Source: Polyangiaceae bacterium (lineage in GTDB: Bacteria; Myxococcota_A; Polyangia; Polyangiales; Polyangiaceae). Taken from it: DNA of 64,000 nt. Where the stretch lies: contig JABSRN010000003.1 in the NCBI GenBank assembly GCA_013214025.1, forward strand, positions 124,001 to 188,000, read 5' to 3'. The notes below the pieces were generated by a model. It was not told the origin of the DNA and did no database searches. It saw nothing but the letters and a program-made list of their open reading frames with translations. The position numbers and the translations under genes are program-made. Within the stretch, counting starts at the first letter, position 1; each line of letters starts with the position of its first letter. Positions 46,256 to 54,749 of this stretch are shown piece by piece.

Positions 46256-47146
46256 ATGAAGTTTCTGGATCCTCACATTCACATGACGAGCCGCACGACG
46301 GACGATTACCAACGAATGTCGGAGGCTGGCTGTGTAGCTGTGATTGAGCCGGCGTTTTGGATGGGCCAGCCGCGCAAACACCTGGGCACTTTCGATGACT
46401 ACTTTTCCAGCTTGGTCGGTTGGGAACGGTTTCGCGCCAAGCAGTTCAGCATTCACCACTTCTGCACGATTGGGTTGAACCCTAAGGAGGCAAACAATGA
46501 CGCTCTGGCGGATGATGTTCTTGAGTTGATGCACCGCTACCTAGAGAAGGACGGCGTGGTCGGAGTAGGCGAGATTGGCTTCGACGATCAGACGGCGGCG
46601 GAGGAGCGAGTGTTCATCGCGCAACTGGAACTGGCTCGGGAGTACGAACTGCCGGTGATGATTCACACGCCACACCGTGACAAGAAACGCGGCACTGACC
46701 GTAGCATGGATGTCGTCACCGATGTGGGCATCGACCCGGGCCTGGTGCTGATCGACCACAACACCGAAGAGACGGTGAAAGACACATTGGACCGGGGATA
46801 CTGGGCCGGGCATTCCGTCTATCCAGAAACGAAAATGGACGAAAGCCGGATGGCCGAGTTGGTCGTTCAATACGGCAGCGAGCGGATCCTCGTGAACAGC
46901 GCTGCGGACTGGGGAGTGTCCGACCCATTAAAAGTTCCGAAGTCCGCGAAAAAAATGCAGGAACGGGGAATCAGCGAGGACGTGATCGAAACCATCATCT
47001 GGCGCAACCCGATCGAGTTCTTCTCTCAGAGTGGTCGTCTGGATTTGGCGATGGATGACGGTTCGCCGAATCGGGACCAGCGGGAGCTGTGGCAGGGAAA
47101 CTCGGTGCTCCGAGGTCAGAGCCCCGTGGTCGACGAGCCCAGCTAG
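46256..47146 (+). CDS. eboB: TatD-family metal-dependent hydrolase EboB
   Basis: 296 residues with TIM-barrel hydrolase metal ligands in order: LDPHIHMTSRTT, Glu in GVGEIGFDD, His in MIHTPHRD, His in VLIDHNTEET and Asp in NSAADWG. The DPHIHM start and the DHNTEET segment are typical of EboB and not of housekeeping TatD nucleases. Reaction and substrate unknown. A TAGGAC box seven bases upstream of the ATG could give an internal promoter. The next gene follows after seven bases. Confidence 0.9.
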   Translation: MKFLDPHIHMTSRTTDDYQRMSEAGCVAVIEPAFWMGQPRKHLGTFDDYFSSLVGWERFRAKQFSIHHFCTIGLNPKEANNDALADDVLELMHRYLEKDGVVGVGEIGFDDQTAAEERVFIAQLELAREYELPVMIHTPHRDKKRGTDRSMDVVTDVGIDPGLVLIDHNTEETVKDTLDRGYWAGHSVYPETKMDESRMAELVVQYGSERILVNSAADWGVSDPLKVPKSAKKMQERGISEDVIETIIWRNPIEFFSQSGRLDLAMDDGSPNRDQRELWQGNSVLRGQSPVVDEPS

Positions 47147-47153
47147 TCGCGCA

Positions 47154-48572
47154 ATGCATCGCACTCTGGTCATTAATGTCGTCGGGCTGACGCGAGCGTT
47201 GATGGGTGAGCACACGCCCGCACTCTCGCGCCTCGCAGCAGCTGGCTGCGTTCGAGAGCTGGGGGATATATTGCCGGCCGTCACCTGCGCGGCTCAGGCA
47301 ACGATGCTGACGGGTAGCCCCCCTCGTGAGCACGGTATTGTCGGGAACGGCTGGTACCATCGAGACTTGTCCGAGGTGATGTTCTGGCGTCAGTCAGCCG
47401 CACTGTATCAAGGAGAACGCGTTTGGGAGGCGGGGAAGAAGCGCGATGCTGCCTTCAGCTGCGCGAAGTTGTTCTGGTGGTACAACATGTATGATTCGGT
47501 TGACTGGGCTGTGACACCCCGCCCGATGTACCCCGCGGACGGTCGAAAGATTCCGGATCATTGGGCGAATTCCCCTGCATTACACGACGAACTAAACGCT
47601 AAGCTGGGTCAGTTCCCGCTCTTCAGTTTCTGGGGGCCGAATGCCAACATCGAGTCGAGCCGCTGGATCACCGACTGTGCATTGCACATCGAGCAGACCC
47701 GTCGCCCCACGCTCAACCTCGCCTACCTCCCGCATCTCGACTATTGCCTGCAGAAGTTTGGCCCTGGCGCCCCCGAGATCGCGGTCGAACTTGAGCGAGT
47801 GGACGAACTCTGCGCAGAGCTGATCGAGCACGCCAAGCGCGAAGGGCTTCGCGTGCTCGTACTCAGCGAGTATGGCGTAAGCGCTGTTCGGGGATCCATC
47901 GCGTTGAATCAGGAATTTCGTCGAGTCGGTTGGCTAGCGATTCGTGAAGAACTAGGCCTCGAATTGCTCGATGCCGGGATGTCGGACGTATTTTCAGTGG
48001 CGGATCATCAGATCGCCCACATATACGTTCGCAATCCCGAGCGTGTGGAAGAGGTGGCTGAGTTTGTCCGCCAGATTGCCGGTATTGACTGCGTCCTCGG
48101 CGCTCAAGCGAAGCAGGAACGGGGCTTGGACCACGCGCGTTCCGGTGAGCTGATAGCGGTGGCCTCCCCGGACAAGTGGTTCAACTACTACTATTGGCTA
48201 GACGACGATCGTGCTCCAGATTTTGCTCGCTGTGTGGATATCCATCGGAAGCCCGGTTACGATCCCGTTGAGCTTTTTATGGATCCGGCGATTCGATTCC
48301 CGAGGGCCAAGGTAGCGTCTCGGGTGGTGAAAAAAATGCTGGGCTTCCGCATGCTCATGGACGTGATTCCCCTGACTCCCTCGCTCGTGCGGGGCTCTCA
48401 CGGTCGACCGGTAGGCGATCCGGGAGCGGGCCCCCTATTGTTGTCGAGTGAGCCAGACAGTTTGCCGTCGGCGCCGCAGCAGAGTGACGTGAAACGCATC
48501 ATGCTTGAGCACGTTTTTGATGAGCGCCCAGGGAATGTTACCGCTGCAGGGCTCGATAGCGATTCCCAGTGA
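47154..48572 (+). CDS. eboF: alkaline-phosphatase-superfamily protein, EboF type
   Basis: 472 residues of the nucleotide pyrophosphatase/phosphodiesterase branch. The nucleophile Thr44 lies in ILPAVTCAAQATMLTG, metal-site pieces are AYLPHLDYCLQKFGP, VLSEYGVSAV and SVADHQIAHIYV. The usual first-strand Asp-Gly is replaced by VINVVGLT, and SDHG by SEYG, so metal binding is modified. It is cytoplasmic by sequence (no signal peptide). It lies between EboB and a membrane phosphoesterase with a four-base overlap to the latter. Likely acts on a phosphorylated or nucleotide-linked intermediate. Confidence 0.82.
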   Translation: MHRTLVINVVGLTRALMGEHTPALSRLAAAGCVRELGDILPAVTCAAQATMLTGSPPREHGIVGNGWYHRDLSEVMFWRQSAALYQGERVWEAGKKRDAAFSCAKLFWWYNMYDSVDWAVTPRPMYPADGRKIPDHWANSPALHDELNAKLGQFPLFSFWGPNANIESSRWITDCALHIEQTRRPTLNLAYLPHLDYCLQKFGPGAPEIAVELERVDELCAELIEHAKREGLRVLVLSEYGVSAVRGSIALNQEFRRVGWLAIREELGLELLDAGMSDVFSVADHQIAHIYVRNPERVEEVAEFVRQIAGIDCVLGAQAKQERGLDHARSGELIAVASPDKWFNYYYWLDDDRAPDFARCVDIHRKPGYDPVELFMDPAIRFPRAKVASRVVKKMLGFRMLMDVIPLTPSLVRGSHGRPVGDPGAGPLLLSSEPDSLPSAPQQSDVKRIMLEHVFDERPGNVTAAGLDSDSQ

Positions 48573-49801
48573 CAAACGGAACGCAAACGTCTCGGACGTC
48601 GCCTGCCGATCATTCGAGTCGGCGTCCGCTGTTGCCCCGGCTGATGAGTCTCGCTGGGACGGTGGCTGTGGCAGCCATCATGTTGGCTAGTCACGTTTAT
48701 TTGCTGAGCTTGTTGGACGGTATAGGGCTTTCGGACGATGCGTCGTCGTGGATCCGTGGGGGCGTCTGGTGCTTCAGCCTATCGCTATTTTACCCGCACA
48801 TCGCGTCCCGCTGTTTACCTCGATCGCTGGCGCAATGGGTGGTGCTTCCGGCCTGCCTATGGATGGGCTTCGCCTTCCTATTGATTCATTTGTTATTCGC
48901 CTGGGATTTCTGCTCGGCGCTTCTGGTGGCCTCCGGCGTGAGCGAGTTGTCGGCCAGTGCGGACTACGCCAGTTGGCGCAGTGGCCTGGTCATCGGCAGT
49001 GCCAGCGTGCTGAGCGTTCTTGCGCTTTGGAAGGGCACCCGCTTTCCGGCAATCCGCACGGTCGAGATTGAACTGGACCGTTGGCCTCGAACACTCGACG
49101 GCTTTACCATCGCGCAGCTCAGCGATGTTCATATCGGTGCGCTGCTGGGGCAGCGCTTCGCGAGACAGTGCGTGCGGCATGTTCATGGTATCGAGCCCGA
49201 CATGATCGCGATCACAGGAGATCTTGTGGATGGCCGTGTCGAGTGTTTGGCGAACCAACTTCAGTGCTTTTCTGAACTGACGGCGCCGGCGGGCGTTTAT
49301 TTTGTGACCGGCAATCACGATCACTATTCAGGCGCCGAGTCCTGGGTCTCACACATCCGAGGGTTGGGCATTGAGGTGTTGAGGAACGAACACCGCCGTG
49401 TCACCCCTCAGGGGGGAGAAGACGCTTCCTTTATTATTGCGGGTTGTGACGATCGTCGCTCCAGGCGATATCCAGACGAGGGCGGTGAAGACTTGAACGC
49501 GACCTTTCGTTCTGTGCCGAAAGAGCTGGCGCTGGTGCTTCTCGCTCATGACCCCAACTCGTTTAAAGACGCTGCCGGCCGTGTTGACTTGCAGTTGTCG
49601 GGACACACTCACGGCGGCCAATTGTTCCCCTTTGTTTGGGCGGTCCGCTTAGTGACACCGTTCATCGCCGGCTTGTATCGCCGTGGCAAAAGTCAGCTCT
49701 ATGTCAGCTCAGGAACCGGATACTGGGGGCCCCCCATGCGTCTCGGGACCACGGCGGAGATCACTGCGGTGGTACTCCGGAGTCCTGAAGGCTCCCCATG
49801 A
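48569..49801 (+). CDS. membrane-anchored calcineurin-like metallophosphoesterase
   Basis: 410 residues. Four membrane helices fill residues 20-160 (LMSLAGTVAVAAIMLASHV, WIRGGVWCFSLSLFY, VVLPACLWMGFAFLLIHLLF, SGLVIGSASVLSVLAL). The catalytic domain follows with all five family motifs: LSDVHIGALLG, ITGDLVDG, VTGNHDHY, LLAHDPN and SGHTHGGQ. The YaeI/YkuE-like architecture with an N-terminal membrane block suggests a lipid- or polyprenyl-linked phosphate substrate at the membrane. GTG start overlaps the preceding gene (GTGA). It is not a standard ebo gene but is translationally coupled to one. Confidence 0.9.
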   Translation: MTNGTQTSRTSPADHSSRRPLLPRLMSLAGTVAVAAIMLASHVYLLSLLDGIGLSDDASSWIRGGVWCFSLSLFYPHIASRCLPRSLAQWVVLPACLWMGFAFLLIHLLFAWDFCSALLVASGVSELSASADYASWRSGLVIGSASVLSVLALWKGTRFPAIRTVEIELDRWPRTLDGFTIAQLSDVHIGALLGQRFARQCVRHVHGIEPDMIAITGDLVDGRVECLANQLQCFSELTAPAGVYFVTGNHDHYSGAESWVSHIRGLGIEVLRNEHRRVTPQGGEDASFIIAGCDDRRSRRYPDEGGEDLNATFRSVPKELALVLLAHDPNSFKDAAGRVDLQLSGHTHGGQLFPFVWAVRLVTPFIAGLYRRGKSQLYVSSGTGYWGPPMRLGTTAEITAVVLRSPEGSP

Positions 49802-49866
49802 GCCTTGAGAGCAGTTAGCCGGAAGTTGTCGGCGCCCATGGTCACGTGAAGACAGCCCCGTGAGGC

Positions 49867-50790
49867 TCATGTGCCCGGTACAAGGCGTTGGAGCCCGAGG
49901 GTGGCAAGCCATGCTGCCGGAGCTATCCAAAAGTACGGGCTGGGTGCGAACGCGAGGATCAGGAACCCGTCCACCAGCGCAATCGTGGCGATGAGCAGCC
50001 CAACGGAATCCCCGATGTTTTTCTGCGCCTGGCCGAGCAAGGGACGGACTGCGATCACCGCGCAGACGAGCACAGAACAAAAACTGAGAGCGAAGGGCCA
50101 CGAAAGGCCGGCGGGGCCAACGGCGCAGACGCCGAGCAGTAGGGGGGCGCTGAGGAACAGCAACGGCCAATAGGCAGTGAGCCTCTGTCCAGACTCGAAG
50201 CGGGCGACATAGGTCAGACTGCTGACATACAAGAGAAGGCTGAAGGCGCCGGCGAGCAGCGCGGGTTGCAGAGACCCTCCCCCCGCAGTGGCGGCGCAAA
50301 TGTACACAAGTGCGCGACAGCTTCCCATCAACCACGGCGCGTGAGTGTTGCCCTTGTGATGCCGATTGTAGATGAGAATGAAGCCCGCCAAGCACAGTCC
50401 GGAGAGGGTGGCGGCCAAGGGAGTGGGCGATGCCGCCACAAGGCTGACTACGGCCACTAGGAGTAGAACGCCTCCGACCGTGAAAACCTCTCGGCGCGTA
50501 ATTTTCCCGGACGGGATGGGTCGCTCGGGTCGTTCTCGGGCGTCTATTTCGGCGTCCCAGGCATCGTTGAGGAACATGCCCGCGACGTAGAACAGCGAAA
50601 GACTGAGCCCTGCGAGCGGGGCGAGAGGAGAGGCACCACTTAGCAAGCTGCCGGCGACCACATTGCTCCATACGGTCGGCAAATTCGATACTCGACCCAG
50701 CTGAAGATAAGTGCGGAGGGCGGCCATGGTGCACTGTAGTCCGAAATACTCGCGGGTGCTGGTGGGCTCGGGGCTATAAGGTGGGCTCAC
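49867..50790 (-). CDS. eboC: UbiA-family prenyltransferase EboC
   Basis: 307 residues from GTG 50790, or 286 from ATG 50727; neither has a ribosome site. About eight membrane helices. The first prenyl-diphosphate motif is NDAWDAEIDARERPERPIPSG; the second, usually DxxxD, is only weakly seen around IGDSVGL. EboC proteins attach or handle a prenyl group on an unknown acceptor in the inner membrane. Last gene of the EboD-EboE-EboC operon, 14 bases after EboE, and convergent with the EboA-B-F operon. Confidence 0.9.
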   Translation of the reverse strand: MSPPYSPEPTSTREYFGLQCTMAALRTYLQLGRVSNLPTVWSNVVAGSLLSGASPLAPLAGLSLSLFYVAGMFLNDAWDAEIDARERPERPIPSGKITRREVFTVGGVLLLVAVVSLVAASPTPLAATLSGLCLAGFILIYNRHHKGNTHAPWLMGSCRALVYICAATAGGGSLQPALLAGAFSLLLYVSSLTYVARFESGQRLTAYWPLLFLSAPLLLGVCAVGPAGLSWPFALSFCSVLVCAVIAVRPLLGQAQKNIGDSVGLLIATIALVDGFLILAFAPSPYFWIAPAAWLATLGLQRLVPGT

Positions 50791-50804
50791 TGACTGACGC
50801 CTGA

Positions 50805-52034
50805 TTAGAGTAACGCGTCGCGAGCCCAGACGAGTTCTTCCACCAGAGACTCAGTTAGTGAATCGCCCCGGAGGGCGGTCGGGAGCACGCCCCAGGTGTA
50901 GGTTTCCACTTCGTAGTGATCACATAGCGCTTCGCGCTGGCAGTACCGGAGTAGTTCCCGGAGCGATTGCTGGGTGCTACCGAAAAGGCCCAATGCCGAA
51001 CGAAAAACGGGCACATGAAAGTGCACGCGCCACTGCTGGGGTTGGGGGTTGGCGAGCTGATGTCGAATGGCGTCATCCAAGTCCCGGAATCGGCTAAGCT
51101 GACCGTCGCGGCTCCGGGCCACTACCTGGTGCAAATAAATCCCGTCGTCGAAGTCTGCTAGTTGTTCGAGCTGAGCAGTGTCGCCTTCGTCGCCTTGGAG
51201 TTCGAGAGACAGCGCCGAGCTGATTTGTAGTTTGGCGACTCGGAGTCCTGCGGATTGGATGTAGCCGAGAGCGGATTCCGGATTTTCGTAGGCAACGGCT
51301 AAGTGGCAGGCGTCGACACAGAGGCCGAGTTGATCACGCAAGAATATTTCTGATTGGGCAGCGCTGAGCCCTGTTCGCTTGCCGAACGACGCCAAGCCCG
51401 CCTTGCCGAGAATCTCGGTTTGTAGAAACTCGGCCGCTTGCCGGGTAGTTTCGAATAGGCAATCAGGCTCGGGTTCCAGGGCGAGTCGAATGGATCGCCC
51501 CCTCTGGTCCCGGATCTCCAGCAGGCAGGCGGCGTGTTGCAGCAGGCGCTCCCGGATCTGTCCCACCGACTCGTTGTCTAAGTGTTTCTTGTAGCCACCA
51601 GGAACCGTGCTGAGGCTCAGCGCCTGGCCACGGGGTGCGATGGCGTCGCCGAGCCGCGCCAGGCGGTCGGTGTAGGCGAGGCGTTCGCGCGTCCGCCAGT
51701 CCGGCGTGTACACGAGATCTTTCACTTTGCCGTCGTGGAAGTTTCCATAGGGGAAGCCGTTGAGACTGAACAAATAGAGGTCTCTGTCCTGGAGGAGTTG
51801 ACGAAATTCTTCGCATCGCCCGGGACCTTCTAGTTCAGTGGCGGCAGCAGCGGACAGTCGTAGCCCCATTCCGAAGGGGAGAACCCCACCGGACGCGCAA
51901 TACTCCTGCCTCCAGCGGCGTGCGACTTCGCTCACGGGTCCCCGAATTATCTGTCGGAGCTCTCCCAGAGTTTCTCCTGGATGCACGTTGGTGCAGTAGG
52001 TGAGATGCGGCTGTCCGGCGGCGTCCAGTTGCAT
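50805..52034 (-). CDS. eboE: metabolite traffic protein EboE (TIM-barrel, sugar-phosphate-isomerase-like)
   Basis: 409 residues. Opens with LTYCTNVHPGETL, the signature start of EboE, then xylose-isomerase-like barrel strands: RLSAAAATEL, DLYLFSLNGFPYGNFHDG, LEPEPDCLFETT (Glu pair), LGLCVDACHLAVAYENPES and VHFHVPVF, carrying the Glu, Asp and His metal ligands of the AP-endonuclease-2 fold. Reaction unknown. Separated from EboD by two bases and from EboC by 14, so all three are co-expressed. Confidence 0.92.
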   Translation of the reverse strand: MQLDAAGQPHLTYCTNVHPGETLGELRQIIRGPVSEVARRWRQEYCASGGVLPFGMGLRLSAAAATELEGPGRCEEFRQLLQDRDLYLFSLNGFPYGNFHDGKVKDLVYTPDWRTRERLAYTDRLARLGDAIAPRGQALSLSTVPGGYKKHLDNESVGQIRERLLQHAACLLEIRDQRGRSIRLALEPEPDCLFETTRQAAEFLQTEILGKAGLASFGKRTGLSAAQSEIFLRDQLGLCVDACHLAVAYENPESALGYIQSAGLRVAKLQISSALSLELQGDEGDTAQLEQLADFDDGIYLHQVVARSRDGQLSRFRDLDDAIRHQLANPQPQQWRVHFHVPVFRSALGLFGSTQQSLRELLRYCQREALCDHYEVETYTWGVLPTALRGDSLTESLVEELVWARDALL

Positions 52035-52036
52035 TG

Positions 52037-53353
52037 CTATCGCTCTCCTTGGTTCGGAGCCGAGGGGATTTTCGGATTGCCTAAGATTCGCGGCGGCGGC
52101 GCGGGGTTGAGAGTTGACCTCGATGTGGCTAGGAGTGCACGCTCCAGGGCGCCAGCATCAAAATGCTGAATTTCATCCACCACCGCTATACCGCGCAACA
52201 TCGGAACCCGTAGGTCGCCGCCTAGGTGTTGCCGAAATTCATCGATGCCAGCCAGAACTCTCCGCTCGCCACTGGGAGCGCGAAGATCTAGCGATGGGTG
52301 ATGGGTGGCGAGCTGAAGCTGGTGCAAGCAATTGATGATTCTCGCGCAGTCCGCAGTGGACAACCAGCCAAGCTGCTCGCTGTACAGGGCATCGATGGCG
52401 AGTCCAATGGCGACCGCTTCGCCATGACGTAGTTCGTACTGGGTGAGGGATTCGAGCTCGTGGGCCGACCAATGGCCTAGGTCGAGCGGGCGAGAGCTGC
52501 CCTGTTCGAACGGGTCTCCGCCAGTCGTAATGTGTTCGAGATGCAGCTCCGCGCACCTCCGAATTAGATAGCGTAAAGCATCGTCGTTCAGTTCACCCAA
52601 GGACTGGCTATGCTCACATATCCAGTCGAAGAACTGGTCGTCGCGGAGGACTGCCACCTTGACGGCCTCCGCCATTCCGGCTCGTAGGTCTCTATTCGCT
52701 AAGGTGGAGAGGAACGCGTGGTCGTTGAGCACTGCCCACGGTGGCGCGAAGGTGCCTAGAAAGTTCTTTTTACCGAAGGCATTGACGCCGTTTTTTACTC
52801 CGACACCACCGTCGTTCTGGCTGAGAACCGTTGTCGGAACGCGAACGATGCGCAAACCGCGATGGGCGAGGCTGGCACAATAGCCGACCATGTCTTGGAA
52901 GGCACCGCCGCCGATGACAACCACGCAACATTGCCGGTCGAGACCTACCGTCGCAAATCGTTGGAGCAGTTGGGGGGGAATCGATGGGTCGTTCTTACAC
53001 GCCTCGCCGCCGTCGAGAATCATTGGCGCTGAAACCTGGGAGAGATGTTGGTGATGTTCGGCGAAGTATTTTTCGATGTCAGCGCGAAGCTCGGGCCACA
53101 GGCGGTCGATGGCGGATTCGAGCACTAGCTGGCAGCGCCGGGGACACGGCGCGGTGCCACGGCGAACGGCGTCGACTAAGGACAGGTTGCTAGACTGAAA
53201 CAACGAATCTGTGAAGACCACCGGGTACTCGAACGCCAGCCGGAATCGCTGTTCTAGCGGAGGCACGACGGAGCCCACCGGCGTGGCGGGCGCGGACGCT
53301 GAAGTCTGTGCGGGAGACTTCCCAGACTGACTGTTGTGGTTGTCGACTGGCAT
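52037..53353 (-). CDS. eboD: sugar phosphate cyclase of the EboD clade (3-dehydroquinate-synthase-like)
   Basis: 438 residues, longer than 3-dehydroquinate synthase because of an N-terminal Ser/Pro stretch of about 25 residues. NAD-site VVIGGGAFQDMVGYCASLAHRG, PTTVLSQNDGGVGVKNGVNAFGKKNFLG, and the zinc ligands Glu in AGMAEAVKVAVLRD and His in LGHWSAHELE and RHGEAVAIG are all intact, so it should be catalytically active on a sugar phosphate. First gene of the second ebo operon. Its start is only about 30 bases from the divergent FHA gene, so the promoters overlap. Confidence 0.93.
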   Translation of the reverse strand: MPVDNHNSQSGKSPAQTSASAPATPVGSVVPPLEQRFRLAFEYPVVFTDSLFQSSNLSLVDAVRRGTAPCPRRCQLVLESAIDRLWPELRADIEKYFAEHHQHLSQVSAPMILDGGEACKNDPSIPPQLLQRFATVGLDRQCCVVVIGGGAFQDMVGYCASLAHRGLRIVRVPTTVLSQNDGGVGVKNGVNAFGKKNFLGTFAPPWAVLNDHAFLSTLANRDLRAGMAEAVKVAVLRDDQFFDWICEHSQSLGELNDDALRYLIRRCAELHLEHITTGGDPFEQGSSRPLDLGHWSAHELESLTQYELRHGEAVAIGLAIDALYSEQLGWLSTADCARIINCLHQLQLATHHPSLDLRAPSGERRVLAGIDEFRQHLGGDLRVPMLRGIAVVDEIQHFDAGALERALLATSRSTLNPAPPPRILGNPKIPSAPNQGER

Positions 53354-53368
53354 TCGATAGGAACAGCA

Positions 53369-53377
53369 TGATACTCT
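53369..53377 (+). promoter_or_regulatory. extended -10 box TGATACTCT before the FHA gene
   Basis: Ends eight bases before ATG 53386, predicting a leaderless mRNA and favouring 53386 over the in-frame ATG at 53368, which overlaps the box. Confidence 0.5.
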
Positions 53378-53385
53378 ATTCGTCT

Positions 53386-53853
53386 ATGTATCGGCGACTC
53401 TGCGCACTGCAAGGCCCGCTGTCTGGGCAGGTTTTTCTGCTTTCTGCCAGGATAATGTTCGGCCGTCGCGGCGATACGGACATTCAAATATTGTCAAAAG
53501 GTGTATCCCGACATCACGCATGTGTGTTCGAAGACGACGATGGCGGCATGGTCCTGATGGACCTTTCGAGCAAGAATGGCACTTTTATCGGTGAACAGAG
53601 CATTGGGCGCCACGAGCTGCAGCCAGGGGACGTGTTTCGCATCGGTGAAGGTGAGTTCATGTATGAGGAGGTCAACGGGGAGGATCCGACTGCCGACTCC
53701 GTCAACCTGAAGATCCTGTCGGGGCCAGCCGAAGAACGTACGGTCATGGACGCGGCCGAAGCCTACGAACGAACCTGTGATCGGGATGATTGTCCCGCGC
53801 TGGACGCTGCTGACTGGCAGTTTTGTCCGCGCTGCGGACTGGCGATCACCTAG
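53386..53853 (+). CDS. FHA-domain protein with C-terminal zinc ribbon
   Basis: 155 residues. FHA domain about 15-85: MFGRRGDTDIQILSKGVSRHHACVF and LSSKNGTFIGEQ hold the conserved Arg, Ser-x-x-His and Asn used to bind phosphothreonine. The C-terminus has CDRDDCPALDAADWQFCPRCG, four cysteines spaced like a zinc ribbon. It should dock to kinase-phosphorylated partners. Divergent from eboD with about 30 bases between starts. The ATG at 53368 would add six residues. Confidence 0.88.
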   Translation: MYRRLCALQGPLSGQVFLLSARIMFGRRGDTDIQILSKGVSRHHACVFEDDDGGMVLMDLSSKNGTFIGEQSIGRHELQPGDVFRIGEGEFMYEEVNGEDPTADSVNLKILSGPAEERTVMDAAEAYERTCDRDDCPALDAADWQFCPRCGLAIT

Positions 53854-53900
53854 CGGCGCGCTACGCGTTGTTTGAACGAGGGCGCAGTATTCGCCGTCGA

Positions 53901-54521
53901 TTAGCCCTGATTTTCGATACTTCGGTTCATTCCGATCAGCGTCAAAAGTTCCATCCGGGCGGCTGAATCTGAGAGGAATATTCCGTGCAGCTTACTGGTA
54001 GTGGTCCACGAGCCAGGCTTGCGGACGCCGCGGTAGCACATGCAGTAATGCTGACATTGTATGATGACTGCAACCCCTTGGGGTTGTAGATGTTCCTGTA
54101 GGGCGCGGGCGATTTGAGCGGTCAGTTTTTCCTGCACCTGAAGTCGTTTTGCGTACACATCGACCACTCGGGCGACCTTTGACAATCCGACGACCTTGCC
54201 GCTTGGAATGTACGCGACATGTGCCTTGCCGACGAAGGGCACCATATGATGCTCGCAGTGGCTATACACCTCGATGTCGCTAACCAGGACAAGCTCGTCG
54301 TATCCCTCAACCTCCGAAAAAGTCTTGTGCAGGTAGTCAGCCGGTCTCTGAGCGTAGCCGGCGAAATGTTCCGAAAGAGCGCGTACCACCCGAGCCGGAG
54401 TTTCGAGTAGTCCTTCCCTTTCGGGATCGTCCCCTAAGTAGCCCAGTAGTGTCTTGATGGCGGCTTCGGCCTGCTCCGGCGTCACGTCGGATTTCGGGGG
54501 GGGCGGATCTGAGATCGACAT
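53901..54521 (-). CDS. folE: GTP cyclohydrolase I
   Basis: 206 residues, full length. Zinc and catalytic motifs [19 protein letters not shown] and [35 protein letters not shown] at the N-terminus. It converts GTP to dihydroneopterin triphosphate, the first step of folate and tetrahydrobiopterin synthesis. A pterin dehydratase lies far upstream in the window (10602-10883). Stands alone, convergent with the FHA gene. Confidence 0.97.
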   Translation of the reverse strand: MSISDPPPPKSDVTPEQAEAAIKTLLGYLGDDPEREGLLETPARVVRALSEHFAGYAQRPADYLHKTFSEVEGYDELVLVSDIEVYSHCEHHMVPFVGKAHVAYIPSGKVVGLSKVARVVDVYAKRLQVQEKLTAQIARALQEHLQPQGVAVIIQCQHYCMCYRGVRKPGSWTTTSKLHGIFLSDSAARMELLTLIGMNRSIENQG

Positions 54522-54605
54522 AGCGGAACCGGTATCACAGCGGGGCAGCGGTGAGTAGGACGAGCCGGCGGCGGGGCTCTGAGCACAAACATCCGGGGTG
54601 CGGCT

Positions 54606-54624
54606 GGCGGATCCTGAATCCGCC
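54606..54624. repeat. 7-bp hairpin GGCGGAT-cctga-ATCCGCC
   Basis: Perfect stem in the 228-base divergent gap between folE and the next gene. No T run. Function not clear; the rest of the gap 54522-54749 shows no gene. Confidence 0.4.
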
Positions 54625-54749
54625 GAGAGCGGGGGAAAATGCCGCCATTGGCCTGTTCAGGGCGCCCCCGCACCCAGAGTTTGCCAGATGCTCCTCCGGG
54701 CGCTATGCGTCGTGTTTGTGTCGCAGTAGACGGAGTTAGCTAGGATTCC

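Noticed and set aside
10602-54521. Functional link between pterin dehydratase and GTP cyclohydrolase I
   Set aside because: They lie 43 kb apart in separate transcription units; only the shared cofactor class connects them.
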